A DNA stretch of 64,000 nucleotides from Bathynomus jamesi (Eukaryota; Arthropoda; Malacostraca; Isopoda; Cirolanidae), in assembly GCA_023014485.1 (NCBI GenBank), contig JAJOZX010001727.1:522001-586000 (forward strand), given 5' to 3'. A program made the translations under genes and the position numbers. Positions 32,699-43,935 of the stretch are shown piece by piece. The notes under the pieces were generated by a model. That model was not told the DNA's origin. It searched no databases and saw nothing but the letters and a program-made list of their open reading frames with translations. Within the stretch, counting starts at the first letter, position 1; each line of letters begins with the position of its first letter.

Positions 32699-34556
32699 TA
32701 GGGTGGTCCACAACAGCATTTTTTGGAATTTTAAATTTGGTCACATCTGCCCTTATTCTATTCCCCCATAAGAATAAATGTGCCAATTATCTTTGCTCTA
32801 GGACCTTTTTATGCACTCGCTCAAAATGAAACAATGTTCCAATCATTTGGTGTCTTGGACAGGAATGATTGCGCCTGTTCACTTCTGTGCTGTATGACGA
32901 GGTTGAAGAAGATTGCTGAACATTTGGTGGCATAGAATTCCAAGGGATTGCTCGAGGAGAACGTTTTTCTGTCCACGCGTTTGAGTCCTTTTCTTTTTTC
33001 GGGAACAGCTACAATGTTGTGAGCAATCCTCTCCTTCGTGGATGCATGAACTCGAGGATCAAAGAGTGCCAAGGGGATTAAGTGCTCAGAAATGAACCAC
33101 AAATGGCGCTTCATTGCGGCAAATGCTGCATCGTTCGTCTTTCCTGGGTGAGCTTTCAGCTGCTGCAAGAAAGTGAGGTCATTCAATGGAGCCATGTATG
33201 CAACACTGGCCTCGTTCCAGTAGTGGCCATAAAGGAGTGTGATAAACAGGCTTAGTTCCTCGATGTTCCATTTCTCGGTCTGAAGCAAGGTGAATTGATC
33301 TCTGAATAGGAACATCTTGAGCGTGTAAATGGCCTTGGCCATCCATCACGCATGGTGCATGGCTCCAGGGCTTCGAATTCTCACAGGACCATCAAGCTTC
33401 CCTCCCAAGAAAAGGAGGCAGAGAAGCATCAGTTCATCATAGTCATCCCGCTGGCTCTTCTTGACAGCCTCCTTGTAGTAGGAGACCATTTCCTTCCTCT
33501 GCTCTGCTGTTTCAATGAACATGCTGTTGGGTGCACTCTCGAACTTGCTGCGATCAATGAAAACCCAGTGCTGCTTGAATAGGCCATTTTCAGGTCCACT
33601 GGATGTTCCGAAACAAGCACTGAAGGCCGCAGCAAGGACAACTTCTACCACATGGTGTCGGCAAGCGATCCACACCAGATCAATACCCAACTCCTTTTCA
33701 ATGAGAGTACAAGCTCCAGCATGAAGTCCCGTGTTGGACGCAGTTGTATCAAAAACAAGACCTCGAACATTGCCCCCTCAAAGACCAGTCATCCACAAGC
33801 TTCAGGCACGCCTGAGCCTGAGATGCTCCAGTTGCAGCAGCTACCATTGGAACTCCAAGGAGTTTCTCTTCCCCGTTAACGGTTACAAGCACAGCCACCC
33901 GGTCCACCACCTCTAACCTATGGGAGATATCTGTAAGCAGCTTACTATCCCAGTGCAAGAGAAGGGGCTCATGGGTCTTGAAAGTGGCCTGATCTTCGCG
34001 GCACACCGCTTCATGTGTACATTGTCTCGTGACGAATGGTGCTGCGTGAGTTGACACTTCATCCAAGTTGTGCCCCAGCGATTTAATAGTTGTTGCAACC
34101 ACTGCCATTCCTTTCCTGTCACTGATGTTGTGGCGATCCAAGGCTAAGGAAATGTCAGGCATGATCACAGACTTCAATTGCTTAGGAGTGGAATGTTTTC
34201 GTGCTAACTCCTTAAAAACTACAGTATCTGAATCTGATGATTCAGATGCTTGAACTAGAAGCCTCCAGTTCTCCCTGGGACCATCTTGCATATGCCTCGC
34301 ACTTGGCCTTCTCCTTTCGGTTCATCTCCGCCTCACACCGAATCCTCTTCCTCGTTTGTTGGTCAGCCATTTTCTTGTCAATCTGGCCAAAGCTGGAGGA
34401 AGTGGGATTATCAAGCTGAGTGACAAGGAAATTCTTGTCCTCCTCATTCATCATGGTCTCGAGGGCATCATGACGTGAAAGATCGAACACATCGTCAAGG
34501 TCTCCGCAAAATATGTTATAATGTTTCAGACCAACAAAGACCCTAGGATCCACTCA
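32699..34556 (-). pseudogene. Family B transposase-like gene, copy 1 (3' part)
   Basis: On the minus strand: CGDLDDVFDLSRHDAL, TFKTHEPLLLHWDSKLL, LLGVPMVAAATG, a preserved VFDTTASNTG block, then WIACRHHVVEVVLAAAF and PGAMHH followed by WMAKAIYTLKMF. These correspond one-to-one with copy 2 at 56712-59195. A frameshift lies near 33775, and a TGA at 33343-33345 falls where copy 2 has Arg (HQARWMA). The protein ends near 32821, before the last acidic motif seen in copy 2 (NDIAEHGVK). TAGGGTGGTCC at 32699 may be the 3' end. The 5' part of the gene lies beyond the inserted LINE, at 37575-37806. Confidence 0.75.
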
Positions 34557-34725
34557 TGGCTGGTCTACCTAACTGTGTTCGTAATCGTGTATTGTGTATG
34601 TCCTCCGTGGTGGCGGAGGGGACCTACAATTTTACGTGGGTTCCGAACCACAAGAACTTAAGAAACTTATTTAAAAACTGCCGGTAAATTGGCAACGACC
34701 AATTTTTACGAAACTAAATAATTAT

Positions 34726-35193
34726 CAATTTAAAAATAATTAATTATTGGTTTAAAACTAAAGATAGAATCTCTCGGTCCAGAGGAGCAAGTCATAATAG
34801 ACTACTGTCCACAAATATGTTACATTCTATATCTATTTATAACGGACATGCAAATATATCAGATCCAAAGAATCCAGTCAATTTCATTACGGTATCCATC
34901 AAGTCACAGTCCATATCGATTGCGGACCAAGTCAAAATTTACAACCATATACATTACCAATTTAAAAATAATTAATTATCGATTTAAAACTAAAGATAGA
35001 ATCTCTCGATCCAGAGGATCAAGTCATAATAGACTACTTACTATCCACAAATATGTTACACTCTATATCTATTATATAACGGACATGCAAATATATCAGA
35101 TCCAAAGAATCCAGTCAATTTCATTACGGTATCCATCAAGTCACGGTTCATATCGATTGCGGACCAAGTCAAATTTACAACCATATACATTAC
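34726..35193. repeat. Tandem duplication (period ~232 bp) in LINE-A 3' region
   Basis: Two successive copies of a unit containing CTAAAGATAGAATCTCTCG, TCCACAAATATGTTACA and ATTTCATTACGGTATCCATC, starting at 34726 and 34958, differ by a few bases. The plus-strand LINE-A copy has only one. Confidence 0.85.
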
Positions 35194-35496
35194 AATATAT
35201 ACACTTATGAGGAAAAGTGTAGGTGTGGCTGTAAAGACTGTACAGTAATGTAGAAATGTGTGTGTGTGTGCACCCATTATGGGTCTCCCATTTAAAGGTG
35301 TTTGTGGGGCAAGTGAAGATCATGAGTTTTTCAATACCTCACAGTACTATGGGGGGCACCGCTCGGCAGAGGAATCTCTTTAAATGAGGTGTGTAAGGAC
35401 AGAATATCCCCTAACCCAAGACGCTGCCTCCCTATATCCCACAACACTTGTGTTGAGCTGTGGGATCTATCCCCACAAAGCCTTAATTTTACTACC

Positions 35497-37560
35497 TTAA
35501 ACTATACCCTTTCTATCAACATGCGCGTCCAATCGATTCTTAAACATGTTTATAGACGTGCTACTAATTACTTCTACCGGCAAACTATTCCAGCTATTTA
35601 CTATTCTATGCATAAAAAAGTTTTTCGCAACTGCTGTCTCGAACCTTCTACTTGTCAACTTACACCCGTTATTTCTAGTCCTATTATATTGAGATATTTC
35701 GAAAAAGCTATCTCTATCTACGTTATCAAACCCATTCATAATTTTGAAAACCTGGATTAGATCACCCCTTAACCTCCTAGTCTCGAGTGTAGTCAATTTT
35801 AACTCTTTAAGCCTATCCTCGTACGACTGGACTTTGACCTAAGAGACGGAATCATCTTAGTTGCTCGTCTTTGAACTCTTTCAATTTTGTCTATATCTTT
35901 GCGCATATGCGGATTCCAAATTGGACCACGTACTCCAAATGGGGTCTAACTAATGATTTATAAAGAGGAACTATAATATCGCACGATTTGTACTCAAAAT
36001 TTCGAGCTATAAAACCTAACACTTTGTTCGCCTTATTGACCGCCGCTGTACTTTGTTTCGCTACTTTTAAATCACCAGTGACTATAACTCCTAAATCTTT
36101 TTCCTGCTCTACACTTGTTAAATCTTTCCCTGACATACTATATGCAAAATTACCATTACGCGAACCTATATGCATAATTTTGCACTTATCCACGTTAAAT
36201 CTCATTTGCCATGTGACTGACCAATCAACGATTTTATTCAGATCTTCCTGAATTTTACCTCTATCTTTGTCATTAATCACCCTACCACCCAGCTTCGTGT
36301 CATCCGCAAACTTTGAAACTGTACTGACTAGGCCGACATCTAAATCGTTAATATATATAAGAAAAAGCAAGGGGCCCAATACAGAACCCTGAGGAACGCC
36401 ACTCGCTACATTAGCCCAACACGACTCCGCTCCATCAATGACCACCCTCTGTTTCCTGCCTCTCAACCATTCTTCTAGCCAATTTATTACTACATCCCTG
36501 ATTCCATGAGCCTTAGTTTTTTCAATCAGTCTTTTGTGCGGCATGGTGTCAAACGCTTTTTGAAAATCTAAGTACACTACATCAACTGCCTGATGTCTAT
36601 CGTAAACGTTAACCACGCTTTGGAAAAATTCTAAAAGATTAGTTAAGCAAGATTTGTTTCGCCTAAAACCGTGCTGCGTATTTCTAACCAGATTATGCGC
36701 TTCTAAGTGTTCAACTATACGATCCCTAATTATTGATTCCAGTAGCTTACCTACAACAGACGTTAAACTGATTGGCCTATAATTTCCCGCCGCACTTTTA
36801 TCGCCTTTCTTAAAGATAGGTGTTACGTTTGCTAACTTGAAATTATCTGGTACGCACCCCTCAGAAATAGACGCATTAAAAATCTTTGTTAGCGGCACAA
36901 CAATGCTATCTTTTAATTCTTTTAGTTGTATGGGATATATGGAATCCGGACCCGGTGATTTACGCGTTTTCATTTTATCAATATAGCGCATTACTTCCCC
37001 TTCACTAACGACAATATTATCCAAAATATTACCATTATCAAAAGGTATTATGTCTATGACTGTAGGGATATTCGTTACATCTTCTATAGTAAAAACTGAC
37101 GTAAAAAATTCATTTAGCAAGGTAGCCATTTCCTTGTTTTCAGAGACTAGATCTCCATTTCCATTTTTTAATGGACCTAAGACACTTTTTACTAGATTTC
37201 TATTATTGATGTATTGAAAGAATCGCTTGGTGTTTTCTTTACCATCACGAGCTATGGAGATTTCAAATTCGCGTTTTGACTTTTTTATTACACTTTTAGC
37301 TTCACGCCTTAGAGATATGTAGTTGTTTCGTAACAACAGATTATCTTTATCGCACTTGTATAGCCTATAAGCCCTCTCTCAACTCTTTATAATGTCTCCT
37401 ACTCTAGAAGTAAACCACAAGGGCTTGTTGTTTACTTTCGCACGCTTAATTTTGTACGGTACACATTCCTCATTTATAGTCCTAAATACCATTACGAACG
37501 ATTCCCACATTAGTTTTGCGTTGGAGTTCCCCATTACGTTTTCCCAATTGACATAGGATG
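35497..37560 (-). pseudogene. LINE-A reverse transcriptase, best preserved LINE in window
   Basis: The fragment starts in the linker (NWENVMGNSNAKLMWESF). An in-frame TGA lies at 37379-37381, then a 481-codon frame (37336-35891) covers the whole reverse transcriptase: NVTPIFKKGDK, NYRPISLTSV, QHGFRRNKSC, VYLDFQKAFDT, SGVPQGSVLGP and the catalytic FADDTKLGG. Two frameshifts near 35925 and 35835 precede the C-terminal block at 35796 (LETRRLRGDLIQVFKIMN...). The endonuclease is absent owing to truncation. The clade is most like CR1/L2. Confidence 0.9.
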
Positions 37561-37574
37561 GGAAATTCTTTGTG

Positions 37575-37806
37575 CAGTTCTTCTTCAGCCCCTTGTATTG
37601 CTCGTACAGTTTCAGGAGCTTCTTCTCAGCGTATCTGGTATCCTTCATTGGAATGTTTGCTTTCGTCCAAAATGGGATCAAAGCCTCAATGGTCATCACC
37701 GCACTGTTATATTCTGTCTTCCTCTCCTCCAGATGGTGGAACATGAATTTCTGGAGGACTTGAAGCTTGGTAGGGAGTCTTGCCCTAGTTAACTTCTCCG
37801 CCTTCC
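37575..37806 (-). pseudogene. Family B transposase-like gene, copy 1 (5' part)
   Basis: Encodes LPTKLQVLQKFMF...TIEALIPFWTKANIP..., matching LPTNRQAFQYF...VESIIPFWQMARI of copy 2. The frame runs into LINE-A sequence near 37575. The upstream start is not resolved. Confidence 0.65.
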
Positions 37807-38059
37807 CTTGTAACTACACCTCACTGCTAGACTGTTTTTTTTATTGCTTCGGCGGCATTTCTACACATTCCTACAAAAGAAGAAGCCAAATTTAGTCATA
37901 CTATAATAATCAGTCATTAGTGAGACACATCATGCATGATTGAGCGACCTCTTAATGACACCGTAAACCAACCATACTTCACACAGTTATTCACACTAAG
38001 TGTAGGAACAAAAGCAATAATGACCCAAAAGTGAAATCTCAGATACTAAATTTTCCCTA
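37807..38059. other. Spacer, possible 5' end of family B copy 1
   Basis: No TAGGGTGG-like partner for the 32699 end was found here. Confidence 0.3.

Positions 38060-38124
<65 letters not shown>
38060..38124. repeat. (GT)n(AT)n microsatellite
   Basis: Continuous GT then AT alternation. Confidence 0.95.
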
Positions 38125-38130
<6 letters not shown>

Positions 38131-38309
38131 TAGCATTAAACCTGCTTTATATATATATACTGCTGTCATGGCTGCGTAGACCATAGTCCCCAAGTGTGTG
38201 TATTGTCGAGCCACCCAGCACCCTTTCACGTTTCTGGGTTTGTGATAGTCAAGAGACTGGGCAAAGGAATAGTCTCATCAAGGATCCAGGAATGCCCCTC
38301 TTGTCAGTT

Positions 38310-38460
38310 GCTTATTTCCAGGAGATTATTCAGGTCCGACTCGCACATTAACTATAAAGGACTTCCCAAGCTCTATTTACAAACTCCCTCCCCCTTCTTT
38401 CTGGGAAACTATTCAGGTCCAGCTCACTCATTAACTGTAGAAGACTTCCCTAAGTTTGGT
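38310..38460 (+). repeat. Imperfect tandem duplication
   Basis: ATTCAGGTCCGACTCGCACA...GGACTTCCCAAGC and CTATTCAGGTCCAGCTCACT...GACTTCCCTAAG are two diverged copies about 80 bases apart. They lie in what may be a degraded LTR region. Confidence 0.55.
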
Positions 38461-39440
38461 TTACTAAATCATCCTCTCCACTAAGTGGGAGAACCAACCA
38501 CTCAGAGTCCAAGAAAGGGCTGGAATTCAAAGGTAAATCTAATAGAAATAAACAACTATGTTTTTTTTCTTTATTATGTCTGAAATAAACACAATTATTC
38601 AGTATAAAAGTATAAACATGCATACATACATAAAAAAACTGGCAATGAATCGCAGTTAACAAAACCTCTGGAAAACAAATAATGCTTATTGAGATTCAGC
38701 AGAAATGATAGAAAGCAAGTAGGAGACAAGTACTGGAAATGACTTGTACAGAATGTGAACCCGTCCCAGCCCAGCTATCCTCCAAACTTGACCGCATATG
38801 ACCTGAGTTTTTTTTTTGTTATAAAAGTTGGCTATCTAGTTAGTTGTGTTAGGGTCACAGGCCTGATTCCAGGGCAGATCCCAGTGGCCAACAGTGGTTG
38901 ACACAACCTCAATGGACTTCGTAGATCCCACTGGATTGGATCCACAATCCAAGCCTGATGAGTCTGTACCATGTGAGTTGAGTCCCAACTGGTTGCCTAG
39001 ACAATACAAGATTATTAGTTACAAGCACCAGGCACCATTAATCGCAATACTAAAATAACAGACAATCAACAACATTAACTGGAATCATGACTTCATAATA
39101 GATCACTGGAGAACATAATTTACTCATGAAATAAAGGCACACAAATAACAAATAACCAACATAAAAATAATAAATACAAACATTGACAATGACAAACCTA
39201 TCTCATGTAAGTTAATTAACCTATAATCAGTGCCAAACAAGCATGGGCAAAACCCAAACTCTGGAATAACATGACTGGTGTCCTATAATAATAATAATAG
39301 ATTCTGTAGCTAGTTACATGAATGGATCACAGACAAACTGGATTTGGCTAAAGGGAACTCCAGCGCTTCAGTATGCAATGCAAACTGGGCAATAAGTAAA
39401 GGTCTGGTGTCTGATTCTAACCTGGCTGAATTTATTATGC
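38461..39440. other. Non-coding, LTR-like remnant suspected
   Basis: Shares short blocks with 17797 and 25430-25497 (see those entries). No coding region is supported. Confidence 0.3.
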
Positions 39441-39448
39441 CTATCTAT

Positions 39449-40334
39449 TAGTGATGGATCGAATAACCGCAACTACAACCGCACAAAAATTCACAACCAT
39501 AACCGCAACTGCCGTTCCATAAGTGCGGTTGCGGTTGTAAAAGCTTAGTTAATTTTAATTTTAGGTTAATTAGAAATATTTCTTTTTTTAAAAAGAAAAT
39601 GATGGGTCTCCTTATGCATGCTTAAACGTGACATCATACGGCTGCCGTAGTAAAATTGGTTTAAACTGCGCTCTAAGTTATTACTCTGTGAGCTCCATGA
39701 AGTAACATTTATTTTTATTTAATTTTCTTCAAACTAAAATTGCCTTTAGTACAATAGTCAATAAAGCTTATTCCTGCTCGACAGACCTCTCGGGTTCGTG
39801 TAACTTGGTCAATGGCCTTGGTTGGCCAAAGGGGTGGTTTCTCGAACATGACCCCCCCCAAAAGGGGGTAAAGAAGTGGTCTGTGTTAAAACGGACCTGC
39901 GCAGTCTCAACTCGCTGCTAGTTGACAACATCAGTCCTCGTTCTGCTTTGATTGTTATTGGTGTAATGTTATGAGCTCTTCATATCTACAACGGTTTTTC
40001 ATATTGTGTAATGTTTAGTTTATTGAATAACGATACAACTGTGATTGCATTATTGCTCTTAACTGTTACTGTATTGTAATTACTGACAGTGATAACTGAT
40101 AAGTACTTATTTTTTATTTTTCGTGTTCACAGATTTTAAATTAAGATTTGAAACATTATATTAACAGAAATGGAGACCAGTGTGGCTAAATCGCACTATA
40201 GTGGCTAAATCCAGTTAATAATTACGCATTTTTCCTAGTATATAATAACCGCAACCGCAACTGCGGTTGGAAAAAATTTGACAAACACAACCGCAACCGC
40301 GGTTGTGAAAAACTGACCACTCGATCCATCACTA
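39449..40334. mobile_element. hAT-like non-autonomous element, AACCGC-rich ends
   Basis: The TIRs TAGTGATGGATCGA and complement are exact over 14 bases. The flanks CTATCTAT (39441-39448) and CTACCTAT (40335-40342) form an 8-bp duplication with one change. Just inside both ends are runs of ACCGCAAC/GTTGCGGT units. No transposase. Confidence 0.85.
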
Positions 40335-40357
40335 CTACCTATACTCAGTCACAGTTT

Positions 40358-40363
<6 letters not shown>

Positions 40364-40402
<39 letters not shown>
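40364..40402. repeat. (AT)n microsatellite
   Basis: AT alternation bordering the tRNA-like array. Confidence 0.95.
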
Positions 40403-40408
<6 letters not shown>

Positions 40409-40485
40409 GTGTATAGAAACGACGTAAGTATAGAGGAGCGTTCTGCACACGAGGAAGAGAAATAACGAACAAATGAAAAATGAGG

Positions 40486-40557
40486 TGACCACCCAGGAAT
40501 CGAACCCAGGATCTTCCGATTGCCGGTCAGATATGCTATCCACTGCACCATGGGCCT
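40486..40557 (-). tRNA. tRNA-like segment 1 (likely tRNA-derived repeat)
   Basis: A-box-like TGGTGCAGTGGATAGCA and B-box GGGTTCGATTCC are present. The D, anticodon (TCTGA/TCGGA) and T stems pair, and the loop CCGGCAA gives nominal anticodon GGC, but position 33 is C instead of T and the acceptor stem has several mismatches. This favours a tRNA-derived or pseudo-tRNA repeat over a working tRNA. Confidence 0.4.
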
Positions 40558-40748
40558 CGATCAGTCAGAAGTCGTAATTCTCATACATAGGGCAGAAACC
40601 AATGCCCTAAGAGGGCACCCTCACAAATCGTGAATATGTACATTTAACTGCAATGACCACGCAGTATATTAATGTATAGAAACGACGTAAGTATAGAGGA
40701 GCATTCTGCACATGAGGAAGAGAAATAACGAACAAATTAAAAATGAGG

Positions 40749-40820
40749 TGACTGCCCAGGAATCGAACCCAGGATCTTCCGATTGCCAGTCAGATATGCT
40801 ATCCACTGCACCATGGGCCT
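40749..40820 (-). tRNA. tRNA-like segment 2 (likely tRNA-derived repeat)
   Basis: Same as segment 1, 263 bases away, with changes such as CTGGCAA in the anticodon loop and GCAGTCA at the acceptor end. Confidence 0.35.
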
Positions 40821-41008
40821 CGATCAGTCAGAAGTCATTATTTCTCTTCCTCGTGTGCAGAACGCTCCTCTATACTTACGTCGTTTCTATACATTAATAT
40901 ACTGCCTGGTCATTGCAGTTAAATGTACATATTCACGATTTGTGAGGGTGCCCTCTTAGGGCATTGGTTTCTGCCCTATGTATGAGAATTACGACTTCTG
41001 ACTGATCG

Positions 41009-41080
41009 AGGCCCATGGTGCAGTGGATAGCATATCTGACCGGCAATCGGAAGATCCTGGGTTCGATTCCTGGGTGGTCA
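41009..41080 (+). tRNA. tRNA-like segment 3 (likely tRNA-derived repeat)
   Basis: Inverted copy, identical to segment 1 over the tRNA-like 72 bases. Same boxes and same acceptor-stem mismatches. Confidence 0.4.
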
Positions 41081-41185
41081 CCTCATTTTTCATTTGTTCA
41101 TTATTTCTCTTCCTCGTGTGCAGAACGCTCCTCTATACTTACGTCATTTCTATACATTAATATACTGCGTGGTCATTGCAGTTAA

Positions 41186-41189
<4 letters not shown>

Positions 41190-41233
<44 letters not shown>
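41190..41233. repeat. (TA)n(TG)n microsatellite
   Basis: TA then TG alternation directly before a pogo-like MITE. Confidence 0.95.
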
Positions 41234-41234
41234 A

Positions 41235-41856
41235 CAGTAAAACCCTGATTAGCGCAGTTTCGAATAGCATGGTTTTCGAATTAACACGGTTTATAAATTG
41301 ACACTAAATCCCGAATAACACAGGGTCAAACTTCGATTAGCACAGTAATATTTTCAAATGTCGCGCACAAAGTCGCTGTCTTATGCTGTGTTCTCAAATG
41401 CGAATTTGAAAAGTTCAAGCAACTGATAATGGATATCGACCCTAACATAGAGCGAAGCATGCAAGTTCGCCGAAACTTGGAAAACAGTCTTCGCTGCTAC
41501 AGGCAGATGCATGCAGAGAAGAAGAAAGAAAAAGAAGAGAAGGCAGTTCAAACGACCCTAGATAAATATTTTTCAAGGAAGTAGATTTGTACTGTATAGA
41601 ATATTTTTCACTCTTTTTTATGTACAGTACCTACTATAATGTTTCGTTTCTAATAAACTGTTGATTAGTGAACACATTTTGACTATCCTTTACTATTATA
41701 TTAGGTTGAAATACGGTAAAAAAAAAAGCTCTTTAAAAAGTCAGCAAAAATTTTGAAAGTCCTGGAACCAATTACTGCATTTCCGATGTATTACTATGTT
41801 TGATTAGCACGGTGTTTTCACAGAACGAATTAACTGTGCTAATCGTGGTTTTGCTG
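41235..41856 (+). mobile_element. pogo/Tigger deletion derivative
   Basis: TIRs CAGTAAAACCCTGATTAGCG and complement-like CTAATCGTGGTTTTGCTG, flanked by TA on both sides. It retains the end of a transposase gene, so it is an internally deleted Tigger rather than an unrelated MITE. Confidence 0.8.
41429..41584 (+). pseudogene. Tigger transposase C-terminal tail
   Basis: A 51-codon open stretch reading MDIDPNIERSM...YRQMHAEKKKEKE...QTTLDKYFSRK and ending in TAG. The basic helix and TTLDKYF tail resemble the C-terminus of Tigger transposases. The HTH and DDE domains are deleted. Confidence 0.65.
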
Positions 41857-43625
41857 TATATATATGTCTACTTTTAATAATAATAATTAATAATGATGGT
41901 GAAATAGAAATGAGACTACCACAATAACTAGGAACAAGTCTTTATTCCTATTGTATACTGGCCAAGGATTACAGCTAGAGCACTTATCATCATGCCTTTA
42001 AAGGCTTTCCAAACTCCCTTGGCTTCCAACAGGATACATTTAGCTTGAGTCACAGCCTGTCTATTTGGCAGTCTACTCTGGTTTCATAACCTTTTAATAG
42101 GCTTTGACGTTCCAGGATCAACCAAGATCCAGTTTTTTCTTTTTTCTTTTTAAACAGTTAACAGGCTTACTAACTAGACTCCTGTGGGGAGAGAAAAACT
42201 TGTGAAGAACCAAATCAGGGTGGGGGTTTTGTGAAAAACTTTACAATCCCCAGGGGAACTTGAAAATCAGGATGGGGGTAGGGGTTTATGAAAAATTTCA
42301 CAACCCCGACAATACCTTTGTTTTAGTTACATTCAAAATTTTTAGTTTACAGTATTTATATTTGTTGAATATTCAAACTTTCCATTATTAGACAAAAAGA
42401 CATTATCTGAATTTAAAAATAGTAAAAAATTTGCCAACCCGTGACTGTAGAATTTTACTTGCCAATTAGTCTTAAAACTCTCAGTTGTACTGTCTTGTGC
42501 ATAATGAAAGCTCAAAAATGTTTCAGTATTCTCTGTTAAATCCTGTCTGTACACACACACAGTAATGTAACTATCATTTTTGACACAGTAGGCCCCTATT
42601 TTTCAGATGAAGAATGTGTAGTAAATCTATTTATCTAATTTAGTTTACACTTGCTATAAATAAGGCTTTGTTAATACAGGAATATTGGCTCTAGTAAATG
42701 TTTATGTATATACATACTCATATGGTATATACACCTTTGTTTTAGTTACTCACCCTCACCCCTTGACCAAATCCTGGGTATGCCCCTGGTAGAACATAGC
42801 CAAATGTATACTGGAGCACCATTTAATTAACACATATCATAAGCCAGCCCAGCCCTGCTTTTGGGTAAATTTTCTAAACTTAAACTGATACTATGGATTA
42901 TAAACAGTTTGTGCTCTAGCATTAACTAATTAGAATTTAAAATAAATTGCAAGAAGAGTAAATTTTAGTTAATGGTATTAAGATACCATAAAACAATTTG
43001 TTCTCCCTAATAAGTAAACTATTGTTGGGGTTTTTAAATATTGACTAAGAGTTAAATGAAATGCTCCAAACATTTTGTAATTTCAAAGTCATGATATTTC
43101 GGCAGCAACACTGTGTTGCAACCTGAGAGGAAAGGGTATTCATTTTGTTTGTATTATTGAATGGCAGAAGTAAGAAAAAGGGAGACTAAATTCCAGTGGT
43201 TATCAACACTATTTTATTTATAAAAATGGAAAATTGTAAGAAAATATTGTTTAATTTTATGATTTAATATCATTCTGAAGGAATCTTTAATTTTATTAAA
43301 AAGAGAACCCAAACTGCAAATGCATTTGAATTTCCTCGTCTCAGTTTAATTATTTCTAGACATTTCAGGAAGTCTTCCTATTATTTATACTTTTTTACAG
43401 TTAAACTAATTTATTTATTTAACTTAATAATTTTAAACATTAAATTATTTCTCTCCAAATGAATATTACATTACAAAATTTTTAATTAGGGTAGAGCTCT
43501 ACTAGTCCTTATAAAAGAGCAAGGAAATCTACATTATTGTTAATAATAAAAGAATTTTGTTTGATTCCATATAAATGTACTGCTTTTGAAAATTTTGAAA
43601 AAACAATAACAAAGGGAATTCAGTA
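41857..43625. other. Spacer, nothing supported
   Basis: Non-coding AT-rich sequence with two GGGGGT-rich patches (42220-42310, 42750-42790). No exon or element ends recognised. Confidence 0.4.
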
Positions 43626-43935
43626 CAGTATATTGTACTCTCTACTATACGCACATGTCCATTCTTAGAGGTGTGCAGATGATTGAAAAATGTGGATACT
43701 TAACATTCACTTAGAGAAAAAATATAAATATGAAAAAATATAGAGTATAAAGTACAATATACAGTAGTACATAATAAAAACAGCAAAATAATTCTAAAAA
43801 TAGAAAACAATTGTACAATTATAGAAAAATTACCAGTACATGACAGATGTCATATGGCCAATTTTGTGTGGATAGTTGGTGTGTGACACCATAGTTGTGC
43901 GGATAGTTAACATGTGGATAGTCAAGAGTCAACTG
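43626..43935. mobile_element. Decayed pogo/Tigger-like MITE
   Basis: The right end GACTATCCACATG...GAGTCAACTG-type sequence and left CAGT...ACTCTCTACTATACGCACAT are imperfect inverted repeats. TA lies on both sides. More diverged than the other pogo-like elements here. Confidence 0.5.

Larger units (their letters stand above)
34557..37575 (-). mobile_element. LINE-A copy inserted in family B copy 1
   Basis: The 5'-truncated LINE lies between family B segments ending near 37575 (KLYEQYKGLKKN) and resuming near 34545 (CGDLDDVFD). Its 3' region matches 3952-5760. Exact target duplications were not resolved. Confidence 0.8.
40403..41190. repeat. tRNA-like repeat array, two tandem units and one inverted
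   Basis: A unit of about 264 bp contains a tRNA-like segment plus spacer (CTCTTCCTCGTGTGCAGAAC, GGTGCCCTCTTAGGGCATTG). It occurs twice head-to-tail on the minus strand (40409-40838) and once, plus part of the next unit, on the plus strand (about 40839-41190). The two blocks meet near 40838, where spacer sequence is deleted. TA repeats bound both sides. Confidence 0.8.

Noticed and set aside
32534..32829. Several Ile/Tyr-repeat open frames
   Set aside because: Translations of the (TA)n microsatellite on both strands; the same applies at 37996-38229, 40349-40551 and 62735-63106.
40486..41080. Functional tRNA-Ala(GGC) genes
   Set aside because: Acceptor stem mismatches, C at position 33, and arrangement within a repeated ~264-bp unit favour tRNA-derived repeats.
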